From Bacteroides sp. M10 (lineage in GTDB: Bacteria; Bacteroidota; Bacteroidia; Bacteroidales; Bacteroidaceae), in assembly GCF_014334015.1 (NCBI RefSeq), contig NZ_CP060488.1, positions 2,624,501 to 2,688,500 of the forward strand: a DNA stretch of 64,000 nucleotides. Reading direction: 5' to 3'. Numbering within the stretch: the first letter of the stretch is position 1; the number at the start of each line of letters is the position of its first letter. The position numbers were made by a program, and so were the translations under genes. The notes beneath the pieces were generated by a model. It did not search any database and was not told the origin of the DNA. It saw only the letters and a program-made list of their open reading frames with translations. Shown here one piece after another: positions 35,841 through 44,725 of the stretch.

Positions 35841-37232
35841 ATGAAGAACTATATAGTATCATTATCAAAAAGAGTTTTGCTGTTAAGCGGTGCACTGGCA
35901 ATATTCGCAGCTTGTGACGATGGCGATTTGGGAGACATCTACAAAGGTAACTCATCCGGCGAATATGTGTCGGATGTGAACTGGACGGATGCAGCCGACA
36001 AAAGTACAGGAACATATATCAAATATTTCTATGAGAATGCCAGTGGACGGAATACCTTTTGCGGAAGCATCTATTGGGAAAAACCGAATACACCGGAAAC
36101 CGGAGAACCAACAAGTACAGGCGGTAGCGGTGGTTGGTCACAGGGACATGCATTGGATGTTATCACCGATGCTTATATCCGCCATGCGAACAATCCCGAA
36201 TATCAGACTTATTTGTATGAAAACATCATGAAACCTTTCCTGCCGGCTTTTGATGACTGGAATGAGCATTGCGGTTATGGTGGCAAGGATTTTTGGAATA
36301 ACTTCTATGATGATATGGAATGGATGGCACTAGCTTCCCTGCGGGTATACGAGTTGACTGGTGATCCTGATTATTACAGTGCATTGATGAAGATGTGGAA
36401 TCATATCAAGGGAGCAAAGAATGACTACAAAGGGGCAGGAGGAATGGCATGGAAAACGGATGCGCCGGCTTCGCGTATGTCTTGTTCCAATGGTCCCGGT
36501 TGCCTGTTGGCTATGAAGTTATATCAGCTCACCATTAAGGAGGCTAAAGACGGTTGGGAAGAGCAGGCTGCTTATTACCTGAACTTCGCCAAAGAGGTAT
36601 ACAACTGGATGACGGCTTATCTGTGTGATATTTCCACCGGACAGGTATATGATAATTTGAGTATTAAAGATGACGGTACACCGGGAGATCCTGATAAAGT
36701 AGCCTTGTCTTATAATCAGGGAACATTTATGGCGGCTGCCTTGGAATTGTACAATGCTACCGGTGAGGAGGAATATCTTCGTAATGCGGTTGCTTTCGGC
36801 TCTTATCAGGTAAATAAGAAAATGGACTCTAACTATCCGGTATTCAGTGGTGAAGGAAATTCGGGAGATAATCTTTTATTCCGTGGAATATTTGTCCGTT
36901 ACTTCCTGGATATGGTGAAACAGCCGACTAACAGCCTTTATCCGGAAAAGACCAAGAATAAGTTTATCGCTGCATTGCGCAGCTGTTCTGATGTGCTTTG
37001 GACGTTGGCTCATCCCGAAGGCTATTATGTGTGGGAGTACGACTGGGCAAAAGCACCGGCCTTTGGTAATCGCGACAACAGGGAAGATCGCCTGACAATC
37101 TCCTTGAATGCGGAAGTCCCGGGAGCAACAATGATTGAAATCCGTGCCCGTTATGAAGACTGGGTGCAAGGTAAAGCAACGGAAAAGGCCAACTGGGTCG
37201 GACCGGATTTCGGTAAGAAAGCAGAGGAATAA
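35841..37232 (+). CDS. GH76 family endo-alpha-1,6-mannanase, surface lipoprotein
   Basis: 463 residues. Lipobox cysteine 25 followed by DDGDLGD, a strong surface-export signal. The catalytic pair is D157-D158 in NNFYDDMEWMALASLRVYELTGD; SYNQGTFMAAALELYNATGEEEYL is the second GH76 hallmark. As a surface endo-mannanase it would generate fragments for SusC/SusD, while the periplasmic GH76 at 23651-24808 finishes them. It has ~80 residues more than that enzyme, mainly in the N-terminal region and a glycine-rich loop STGGSGGW. Lies directly upstream of SusC (36 bp) in the operon. Confidence 0.94.
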   Translation: MKNYIVSLSKRVLLLSGALAIFAACDDGDLGDIYKGNSSGEYVSDVNWTDAADKSTGTYIKYFYENASGRNTFCGSIYWEKPNTPETGEPTSTGGSGGWSQGHALDVITDAYIRHANNPEYQTYLYENIMKPFLPAFDDWNEHCGYGGKDFWNNFYDDMEWMALASLRVYELTGDPDYYSALMKMWNHIKGAKNDYKGAGGMAWKTDAPASRMSCSNGPGCLLAMKLYQLTIKEAKDGWEEQAAYYLNFAKEVYNWMTAYLCDISTGQVYDNLSIKDDGTPGDPDKVALSYNQGTFMAAALELYNATGEEEYLRNAVAFGSYQVNKKMDSNYPVFSGEGNSGDNLLFRGIFVRYFLDMVKQPTNSLYPEKTKNKFIAALRSCSDVLWTLAHPEGYYVWEYDWAKAPAFGNRDNREDRLTISLNAEVPGATMIEIRARYEDWVQGKATEKANWVGPDFGKKAEE

Positions 37233-37268
37233 GATTGATTTATTACACATAGAAAATCGAAAAGAAAG

Positions 37269-40200
37269 ATGATACATATAAAAAGAAATATTTGTCTGGT
37301 GGCTGTTTCTTGCACTCTTCTTGCAGGTATACCTTTGCAGGGTGTGGCGCAAACGGGAAGAACGGCAAAGGTGCAGGCCACACAAAGCAATAAGATAACA
37401 GTGTCGGGTACGGTATTGGACAAGACGACAAATGATCCGTTGATCGGTGTGTCTGTTGTCGTGAAAGGAGTAGCCAATGCAGGTACGATTACGGATATGG
37501 ATGGTAAGTTTACGCTTAAACTGCCTTATGCGGAAGCTCCGTTGGTGTTTTCTTATCTGGGTTACCAGCCACAGGAGATTGTTCCCGGTGCAAAGAAAGA
37601 ACTGACTGTCTTATTGCAGGAAGATACGAAAGCATTGCAGGAAGTGGTTGTAGTTGGTTATACCAAACAACGTAAAGAAACCATGATCGGTTCTGTGGCT
37701 ACCATCACAACGAAAGATCTGACGCAGAGTCCTACTGCCAATATCAACAATGCGCTTGCCGGACGTCTGCCGGGTTTGATTGTAAACCAGTATGCGGGTG
37801 GTGAACCGGGTGTGGATCAAAGTGAATTGTTTATCCGTGGTAAGGCAACTTACGGTAACCAGAGCGCTATTGTCATTGTCGATGGAATCGAACGTGACAT
37901 GAGTTACCTCGCACCGGATGAAATTGAAACATTCACTATTCTTAAAGATGCTTCCGCCACTGCCGCTTATGGTATCCGTGGTGCAAATGGTGTAATCGTT
38001 ATTACTACCAAACGTGGTAAGGCAGCGGAAAAGGCAACCGTGAACCTGAAAGCCTCTATCGGCATTAACCAGCCGATTGGTTTCCCCGAATATTTAGGCT
38101 CTGCCGATTATGCAACTTTATATAATGAAGCCAGATTGAACGATGCCAAGATGACGGGCGCAGACATCAGCAGTTTGAACCTTTTCTCTCAACAGGCAAT
38201 TGACAATTTCCGCCGCGCCAAAGGGGATAACTCCGATGGCTTGGGATATGACTGGGATTATTATGATTTTGCCTTTAAACCGGGCTTGCAGGAAGATGTC
38301 AGCCTCTCCATCCGTGGAGGTACGGACAAGGTACGTTATTATGTACTGGCCAATTACTTTTCACAAGGAGGTAACTACAAATATGCGAATGCCGGTGAAT
38401 ATGATTCACAGACTAAATTCACCCGTTACAATTTCCGTTCGAACATCGATATTAACATTAATCGTTATTTGAGCACCCGTCTGGATTTGGGTGCCCGTAT
38501 TACCGACCGTAATGCACCGGGTACAACAGCCGGTCGCCTGATGACCATCTGTGCTACCCAGCCTCCATATCTGCCCATTCTGGTGGAAGAAAACGCGCAT
38601 CCGCAGAATGAGGAATACATTCAGCAAAACCCTCGTGGAATGCTTTATGGTGACAATATCTACCGTTACAATCTTCTGGGTGAATTGAGCCGTACCGGTT
38701 ATCTGAATGAAAAGAACACATATCTGAATGGTAGTTTTGCCATGAATCTGGATATGGAATTTCTGACGAAAGGATTAAAGGCGGAAGTGATGTTCTCTTA
38801 TGACGCCTCCGAAGGACGCTGGATAAACCGCAAACTGGATACTTACAAAGACGGATATCGTGAATATCCGAAGTATGCAACATTTATGCCGATTGAAGGC
38901 TCGGATGCTTATATGGCAGGCGGACACTATACGGGTGCTTACAAAACGGGTAACAAGTATGATATTGACCAGACTATCGGCAACGGATTCAGTCATAACG
39001 CTTCTGACGGACGTACTTATATACAGGCACGTTTGGATTACAACCGTTTGTTTAGCAACCATCACGAAGTGACAGCCATGTTATTGGCAAACCGTGGTAA
39101 CCGTACTGTTAACAATGAACTGGCTTATCATAGCCAGGGTATCACCGGACGCTTTGCTTATTATTATAATCAGAAGTATCTGATGGAATTTAACTTCGGT
39201 TACAATGGTTCCGAGAACTTCGCGCCGGGCAAACGTTACGGATTCTTCCCTGCTGGTTCAATCGGTTGGGTAGTCTCTGAAGAGGAATTTATGAAAAAGG
39301 CTTCCTGGATTGACTTCCTGAAGGTAAGAGCCTCCTATGGTTTGGTAGGTAGTGACAATGTCAGCAGCCGTTTCCCGTATCTGGCTTTCTACGGTGGTGG
39401 CAGTGGTTATGATTTCGGTAATAACTTTGGTACGAATGTAGGCGGTACTTCCGAAGGCAATCTGGCTAATGCGAATCTGACTTGGGAGAAAGCACGTAAA
39501 CTGAATGTCGGTATCGACTTTACTACCCTGAATCAACGCTTGGCATTGACGATAGATGCATTTTACGAATATCGTTTTGACATTATTACAGATATGAACA
39601 GTGATGGTATCATGGGATATCCAGACATTGTAGGTAAAGATGCAGCTTTACAGAATCTGGGTGAAGTAAGCAACCGCGGTGTGGATATCGAATTGAGTTG
39701 GAATGATAAGATTGGAAAGGATTTCCGTTATTATATCCGTCCGAACCTGACTTTTTCCCGCAACCGTCTGGAATATAAGGCGGAAGTTGCCCGCAAGAAC
39801 TCTTGGCGTAAAGAGACAGGTAAACGTTTATACGAAAACTTTGTCTATGTGTTCGATCATTTTGTAGCCGATCAGGAAGAAGCTGACCGCCTGAATAAGA
39901 TCGGTTATCAACCGTGGGGACAATTAATTCCGGGAGATGTTGTTTATAAGGATTTGGATCGTAACGGAGTGATTGATGATGAAGACCGTACGGTAATGGG
40001 AAATCCGCGTAGTCCGGAACTGATGTTCGGTATTCCTTTCGGTTTCCAGTATAAGAACTTTGATTTTAGTGTATTATTGCAAGGTGCGACAAAATCATCT
40101 ATTCTGTTGAATGGGGCGGCTGTATTTGACTTCCCGCAGTTTGAACAGGATAAGATCGGACGTGTGAAGAAAATGCATCTGGACCGTTGGACACCGGAAA

Positions 40201-40514
40201 CGGCTGCTACTGCCAAATATCCGGCATTGCATTATGGAACACATGATAACAACAAGAATGGAAACAGCAGTTTGTTTTTGTATGATGCTTCCTACCTGCG
40301 TCTTAAGAATGTGGAAATTGGTTACAATGTATCGCCCAAATTATTACGTAAATTCCATGTGCAACAGGCACGTATTTATGTGCAAGGTCTGAATCTGTTG
40401 ACTTTTGATAAACTGGGTGATGTGGATATTGATCCGGAAACGAAATCCGGAGACGGAGCTTCCTGGTATCCTATTCAAAAGGTATTCAATTTTGGTATTG
40501 ATATTACATTCTAA
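37269..40514 (+). CDS. SusC-family TonB-dependent transporter of the mannan PUL
   Basis: 1081 residues. Signal peptide ends at GVAQ. A carboxypeptidase-regulatory-like domain follows (~45-120: VSGTVLDKTTNDPLIGVSV, GTITDMDGKFTL), then QEVVVVGYTKQRKETM as TonB-box-like region, plug (~120-230, with SIRGK-type ELFIRGKATYGNQSAIVIVDG and ILKDASATAAYGIRGANGVIVITTK), and a 22-strand barrel to the terminal FGIDITF. KDLDRNGVIDDEDRTVMG is the usual calcium-binding-like loop. It imports mannan oligosaccharides across the outer membrane. susD begins 13 bp downstream. Full length and complete. Confidence 0.97.
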   Translation: MIHIKRNICLVAVSCTLLAGIPLQGVAQTGRTAKVQATQSNKITVSGTVLDKTTNDPLIGVSVVVKGVANAGTITDMDGKFTLKLPYAEAPLVFSYLGYQPQEIVPGAKKELTVLLQEDTKALQEVVVVGYTKQRKETMIGSVATITTKDLTQSPTANINNALAGRLPGLIVNQYAGGEPGVDQSELFIRGKATYGNQSAIVIVDGIERDMSYLAPDEIETFTILKDASATAAYGIRGANGVIVITTKRGKAAEKATVNLKASIGINQPIGFPEYLGSADYATLYNEARLNDAKMTGADISSLNLFSQQAIDNFRRAKGDNSDGLGYDWDYYDFAFKPGLQEDVSLSIRGGTDKVRYYVLANYFSQGGNYKYANAGEYDSQTKFTRYNFRSNIDININRYLSTRLDLGARITDRNAPGTTAGRLMTICATQPPYLPILVEENAHPQNEEYIQQNPRGMLYGDNIYRYNLLGELSRTGYLNEKNTYLNGSFAMNLDMEFLTKGLKAEVMFSYDASEGRWINRKLDTYKDGYREYPKYATFMPIEGSDAYMAGGHYTGAYKTGNKYDIDQTIGNGFSHNASDGRTYIQARLDYNRLFSNHHEVTAMLLANRGNRTVNNELAYHSQGITGRFAYYYNQKYLMEFNFGYNGSENFAPGKRYGFFPAGSIGWVVSEEEFMKKASWIDFLKVRASYGLVGSDNVSSRFPYLAFYGGGSGYDFGNNFGTNVGGTSEGNLANANLTWEKARKLNVGIDFTTLNQRLALTIDAFYEYRFDIITDMNSDGIMGYPDIVGKDAALQNLGEVSNRGVDIELSWNDKIGKDFRYYIRPNLTFSRNRLEYKAEVARKNSWRKETGKRLYENFVYVFDHFVADQEEADRLNKIGYQPWGQLIPGDVVYKDLDRNGVIDDEDRTVMGNPRSPELMFGIPFGFQYKNFDFSVLLQGATKSSILLNGAAVFDFPQFEQDKIGRVKKMHLDRWTPETAATAKYPALHYGTHDNNKNGNSSLFLYDASYLRLKNVEIGYNVSPKLLRKFHVQQARIYVQGLNLLTFDKLGDVDIDPETKSGDGASWYPIQKVFNFGIDITF

Positions 40515-40527
40515 ATAAGATAGAAAT

Positions 40528-42456
40528 ATGAAAAAGTTATATAGATTTTCAGCAATTGCTTTATTGGTCCTGCCGTTGGTCTTTACTTCGTGTAGCGATT
40601 ACCTGGACCGGGACGATGATGATAATATTACGGAAGCGGACGTTTTTGCCCGTTACGAAAAAGTGAACGGACTAGTCTCCGACGTATATGCGGCTGCAAA
40701 GAAAGCAGACCGTCCGCTGGTGTTTTTCGAGCACTTCAGCAACAGTGCCATTACGGACGAATGTGAAGGAACCAACGTAGAGGGGAACATTACGAATAAC
40801 TTCAATAACGGCGCCTGGAACCCGAACTCTTTGCCCGGTAGTGTAGGGCAATATTGGGAAGCTCTTTATGAAGGAATCCGTAAAGCGAACCTGATTATAG
40901 AAAATGTACAGAAGTATAACACGCCCGACAACCCTCAACAGGATGGTGATCTTCGTAACCGTATCGGTGAGATGTATTTCATGCGTGGTTATTTCCACAT
41001 GCTGTTACTGCGTATGTATGGCGAAGCTCCTTATATTGACCGTGTGATTAATGCCGGAGATAATATGGACTTCAAGAAAGAGTCTGTTCATTCGATGGTT
41101 GAAAAGATTGTGACCGATGCACAAACTGCTTATGGCATGGTTCCTAATAAGTATGTGAAAACTTCCGAGAACTTTGGCCGTGTGGATAAGGGAGCCTGTC
41201 TGGGATTGATTTCTTTTGTTCGCTGGGTAGCGGCTACTCCGTTGTGGAATGGTGCTTCTCAATATGGATACAACTTGCGTCGTGTGTTTGAAAATGAGTA
41301 TGCTTATGATGCTACTCGTTGGAGAAAAGCCAAAGAAGCGGCTAAAGCAGTTCTGGATTTCGAAGTCGGCGGCACCAAGCGTTATTCTCTCTATACGAAA
41401 CATGATGCAAATGATTTCAAGGATCCGGCTGACGGTAATCTGAATGACAGTCGTGTATATGCTCGTTTGTGGGATATGTTTTATGATATGGATGCCTTTG
41501 CCAATGAGTATGTGTTCTTTATGACGAAGAGCAAGGATCAGGCATGGCAGGGGGATATTTATCCGCCCAGCCGTGAGGGAAGTTCGCGCCAGCAACCAGT
41601 GCAGGAACAAGTGGATGAATATGAATATATCGTAGGTGATTATGGCTATCCGGTATATTCGGCAGAAGCTCGTAAAGGTGGCTATGATGATACTAATCCG
41701 TATATGAAAGGTACTCGTGACCCGCGTTTCTATCGCGATGTAATTTATCACGGAGCTCCTTATCGTAATAATAAGAACGAGTCGAAAACGATCAATACGG
41801 CGAGTGGTTCCGATAAGATTGGTGCTACCAATGCAACTACTACCGGTTATTATTTACGTAAATTTCAACAGGAGTCATGGAACAAATCCGGTAACTTCAG
41901 TATCAATGCGCCCGCCATCTGGCGTCTTCCGGAGTTTATCTATATTTATGCAGAGGCCTGTAATGAATTGGGCGAGGATATCGATGAAGCTTATAAATTG
42001 GTGAATACGGTTCGTGAACGTTCTTTTATGAAACCGATGCCACCGGAAGTAAAGACTAATCAACAGTTGATGCGTGAATACATCCAGCGTGAACGTCGCG
42101 TGGAACTCTTTTATGAGGGAAAACGTCCGTGGACTTGCCGCTTGTATCTGGAGCCCACCAGTAAGGAAGAACTGGCAAAGGAAAGCCTTTGGAAATCCAG
42201 CGGAAGCGATAACTCAAAACGTACGCAAAAATACTGGGCTGCCAATAACGGTGCATTACCCCGTTGCCAGCGAATGATTAACGGAATGCGTCCGGTGCAG
42301 GATGAGAATGGAGCGATTACGGTTGACGGTGTGAAATATAGAATGGAGCGTTTCTGCGTGGAAGAACGTACTTTCTCTATTCAGCATTATCTGTTCCCGA
42401 TTCGCCAGAGTGAGTTGCAGAAGACGCCGACCATTGAACAAAATCCCGGATGGTAA
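40528..42456 (+). CDS. SusD-family surface glycan-binding lipoprotein of the mannan PUL
   Basis: 642 residues. Lipobox VFTSC with SDYLDRDDDDN after it, an acidic surface-export signal. SusD features: TPR-like helices around EALYEGIRKANLIIENVQ, GEMYFMRGYFHMLLLRMYGEAPY, PEFIYIYAEACNELG, and the C-terminal ERRVELFYEGKRPWTCRLYL; ends with PTIEQNPGW as SusD proteins do. It forms the lid of the adjacent SusC barrel. Longer than the starch SusD (~550 residues), with extra loops mid-protein. Intact, in contrast to the susD of the first PUL. Confidence 0.96.
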   Translation: MKKLYRFSAIALLVLPLVFTSCSDYLDRDDDDNITEADVFARYEKVNGLVSDVYAAAKKADRPLVFFEHFSNSAITDECEGTNVEGNITNNFNNGAWNPNSLPGSVGQYWEALYEGIRKANLIIENVQKYNTPDNPQQDGDLRNRIGEMYFMRGYFHMLLLRMYGEAPYIDRVINAGDNMDFKKESVHSMVEKIVTDAQTAYGMVPNKYVKTSENFGRVDKGACLGLISFVRWVAATPLWNGASQYGYNLRRVFENEYAYDATRWRKAKEAAKAVLDFEVGGTKRYSLYTKHDANDFKDPADGNLNDSRVYARLWDMFYDMDAFANEYVFFMTKSKDQAWQGDIYPPSREGSSRQQPVQEQVDEYEYIVGDYGYPVYSAEARKGGYDDTNPYMKGTRDPRFYRDVIYHGAPYRNNKNESKTINTASGSDKIGATNATTTGYYLRKFQQESWNKSGNFSINAPAIWRLPEFIYIYAEACNELGEDIDEAYKLVNTVRERSFMKPMPPEVKTNQQLMREYIQRERRVELFYEGKRPWTCRLYLEPTSKEELAKESLWKSSGSDNSKRTQKYWAANNGALPRCQRMINGMRPVQDENGAITVDGVKYRMERFCVEERTFSIQHYLFPIRQSELQKTPTIEQNPGW

Positions 42457-42492
42457 ACCGGTAGGAATGTATAACTTTAAAAAGAAAATCAG

Positions 42493-44064
42493 ATGAAACG
42501 AATCTATACATATATGTGTCTGTTGCTATTGTCGGTATTATCGTTTGCCGTTACAGGTTGTGACGACGATGATGATGACGATGTGGCTAAAGACTTGATA
42601 GAGTTGGTTGTGAACAAACCGGTGATACGTATCGGGCAGAATGAGGAAGCCAAAGTGAATGTAGTGGTTGGAAACGGAAACTATACCGTGAGAAGTTTCA
42701 ACACTGCTATTGCAACGGCTACCGTTTCCGACGAATTGATAACTGTAAAAAGTGGCTCACAGAATGGAGCCACTACCATCGAAGTAATGGATGGAGAAGG
42801 AGTAGTTGCCAATATCTCTGTGAATGTTGGTGTATTTGAATTGGAAGTGAATGAGTCGGAGGTGATCTTGGAAGTTGCCGGTGAAAAGCAACTGATTGTC
42901 AGCATGGGAAACTTTTCCAGCAATGATGAATTGTCTTATGAGGTGGAGGATGAAACGGTTGTCGGCATGGTTAATACAGATCAGTTCCGCCCTTTCTATA
43001 CTTTGACAGGTTTGAGGAACGGACATACAACAGTGACTTTTACAGACCATAAAGGAAAACAGGCGGTGGTTCAGGTGACGGTAAATCCGATTTCTATCGA
43101 TGTCTCCAATCTGACACCGAGAGTGGGAGTCAACAATAAGATCATGATTACGGTAGAAAAAGGAAACGGAGGTTATAGTCTGACAGCAGAGAATGAAGAG
43201 ATTGTAGCTATTCAGCAGGTGGATGACACTCGTTTCAATTTAATAGGTAAAAAAGCGGGTATCACTACCGTGTTTGTCAGAGACGAAGCGGAACAGGAAT
43301 TAAGTCTGACCGTAACGGTGGTACAGGCAGATAAAGTGGCAAACCTGGGTAGCGGTAATTACTTTAAAGTACCGTTTGAATATAATGGTACGGCAGATGA
43401 ATCGCTAAAGAATTTGAGTACGCTCACATTTGAGGCTCGTTTCAACATTGAGTCGTTGAATGGCAATGACAATGGAAATGCCCGGATTAATACGGTGATG
43501 GGTATAGAGAAGAAATTCTTGCTGCGTGTCGATGTGCATAAGGGAGGAAGCAATGATGAGGAACGTTTCCTTCAGCTTGCTGCAGATGATAAAGGTAGTA
43601 TTCGCTATGAGGGCTCTACTAAGATAGAAACCAATAAGTGGTATGATGTGGCTGTGGTATTGGATAATAGTAAGAGCGGAAGCGAGCGGATTGCGTTGTA
43701 TGTAAATGGTGTCAGAGAAACGCTTCAATTATCAAACGGTACGCCGGATGATTTGAAAGAGATCAATCTTACTTCTGATTTCTACATCGGCCAGTCTGAT
43801 GGTAAACGCCGGTTGAACGGAGCTATCAGTTATGCCCGTATTTGGACAAAAGCCTTGTCGGATCAACAGATCTCCGAGCAGAGCGGTAAGTTGTTGAGTG
43901 AGGATAAGGATGGAATGGTAGCTAATTGGTTATTCAATAATGGAAATGGTAATACCAAGACATTTGTGTCTTTGGCAGGAAAGAGCTTCGAAGCAGAGGC
44001 GGCAAATATTGTTTCAAGTTGGAAAACTGATCCGATATTGGAAACAAGTGCTCCTACAGAATGA
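42493..44064 (+). CDS. surface lipoprotein with GNG-Y Ig-like repeats and C-terminal LamG/ConA-like domain (paralogue)
   Basis: 523 residues. After the lipobox cysteine comes an unbroken run of seven aspartates, an extreme lipoprotein export signal. Repeats carry VGNGNYTV and KGNGGYSL, with a degenerate middle repeat (MGNFSSND). The C-terminal domain shows the same pattern as the protein at 32587-34560: LSTLTFEARFNIESL, NKWYDVAVVLDNS, IALYVNGVRETLQL, SYARIWTKALSDQQI, MVANWLFNNG. So the two are paralogues with three and four repeats. Probably a surface glycan-binding protein. Last gene of the mannan operon, followed 20 bp later by a terminator. Confidence 0.82.
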   Translation: MKRIYTYMCLLLLSVLSFAVTGCDDDDDDDVAKDLIELVVNKPVIRIGQNEEAKVNVVVGNGNYTVRSFNTAIATATVSDELITVKSGSQNGATTIEVMDGEGVVANISVNVGVFELEVNESEVILEVAGEKQLIVSMGNFSSNDELSYEVEDETVVGMVNTDQFRPFYTLTGLRNGHTTVTFTDHKGKQAVVQVTVNPISIDVSNLTPRVGVNNKIMITVEKGNGGYSLTAENEEIVAIQQVDDTRFNLIGKKAGITTVFVRDEAEQELSLTVTVVQADKVANLGSGNYFKVPFEYNGTADESLKNLSTLTFEARFNIESLNGNDNGNARINTVMGIEKKFLLRVDVHKGGSNDEERFLQLAADDKGSIRYEGSTKIETNKWYDVAVVLDNSKSGSERIALYVNGVRETLQLSNGTPDDLKEINLTSDFYIGQSDGKRRLNGAISYARIWTKALSDQQISEQSGKLLSEDKDGMVANWLFNNGNGNTKTFVSLAGKSFEAEAANIVSSWKTDPILETSAPTE

Positions 44065-44084
44065 TTGTAAGAAGATAGGATAAT

Positions 44085-44131
44085 AAAAAAGCCATCCCCG
44101 GAATAGACGAAAGTAGGGATGGCTTTTTTTT
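44085..44131. terminator. terminator of the mannan operon
   Basis: AAAAAAGCCATCCC (44085-44098) pairs with GGGATGGCTTTTTT (44116-44129) with a T-run to 44131. The A-run on the left side makes it active on the - strand as well, where it would end the small-protein transcript. Confidence 0.93.
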
Positions 44132-44184
44132 GTAGTGTGCTTACTATTCTTCGGCAGACTATGTCCTGCATGTTGTTGGCAAGG

Positions 44185-44451
44185 TTATTCCTTGACAGGC
44201 TCAGCCGGTTTGTCTTTTGATGTAGTGTCTGTGACAACTGTATCATTGACAATGGCGGCTAGTGCAACCAGTTCTGCCTTTGCAGGCGCGTCTTCTTTAG
44301 TTACAGTATCTTTAACTACTGTATCGTTGACAACTGTCGCATTGATTTCTGTCGGGGCTGTCACAGCTTCTGCAGAACTCTGAGCCTTTACAAGGAATGA
44401 ACCACCACAAACAAACATAAACATTGCTACTACTAATACTAATTTTTTCAT
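44185..44451 (-). CDS. small secreted protein with NDTVV repeats, unknown function
   Basis: 88 residues. A clear signal peptide (KKLVLVVAMFMFVCGGSFLVKAQ) leaves a mature part of ~64 residues. This is built from threonine- and valine-rich repeats (NATVVNDTVVKDTVTK, AIVNDTVVTDTTSK) with acidic and lysine/proline-rich ends, suggesting a disordered or linker-like polypeptide. No cysteines in the mature part. A possible -7 box TAATTTTG lies on the - strand at 44569-44562, 110 bp upstream. It is not part of either flanking PUL by orientation and spacing. Function not recognised. Confidence 0.7.
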   Translation of the reverse strand: MKKLVLVVAMFMFVCGGSFLVKAQSSAEAVTAPTEINATVVNDTVVKDTVTKEDAPAKAELVALAAIVNDTVVTDTTSKDKPAEPVKE

Positions 44452-44662
44452 AATCGTTTGCTTTAATGATTATTAGATATATGTTTTCAATTCTCTACCT
44501 TTGTGTTAAGGAATCGGTTATTGCTTTTCGCTAACGTTTAATTAAAGATCAAAGCGCGTGCCAAAATTAGAGAATGTATGATAAGTGATTGATAAATAAA
44601 GGAATGAGGAAGATGATGCCAATTAGGATAGTGGGGAAGTATGTGTGGAGTGTGTGGAAACT

Positions 44663-44701
44663 GTGGCGGGGAGTGTGGAATTATTCCACACTCCCCGCCA
44701 C
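44663..44701. terminator. 18-bp perfect hairpin downstream of the sulfatase
   Basis: GTGGCGGGGAGTGTGGAA (44663-44680) pairs without mismatch with 44684-44701 around the loop TTA. It lies 25 bp beyond the stop of the - strand sulfatase and is followed on the + strand by CATTCTTTTATTT. On the - strand no T-run follows. It is probably the terminator or 3'-end stabiliser of the sulfatase/fucosidase transcript. A partial copy, GTGTGGAGTGTGTGGAAA, lies just to the left. Confidence 0.65.
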
Positions 44702-44725
44702 CATTCTTTTATTTAGGTAATCTAT

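Noticed and set aside
41005..41751. - strand 248-codon open frame antisense to SusD
   Set aside because: Shadow of the SusD codon bias; composition is isoleucine/histidine-rich with no family motif.
42550..42590. GAC/GAT run as a frameshift or assembly fault
   Set aside because: The frame is open on both sides and the aspartate run directly follows the lipobox cysteine, as in surface-export signals.
44496..44503. + strand -7 box TACCTTTG
   Set aside because: No + strand gene or RNA follows; likely chance in AT-rich DNA.
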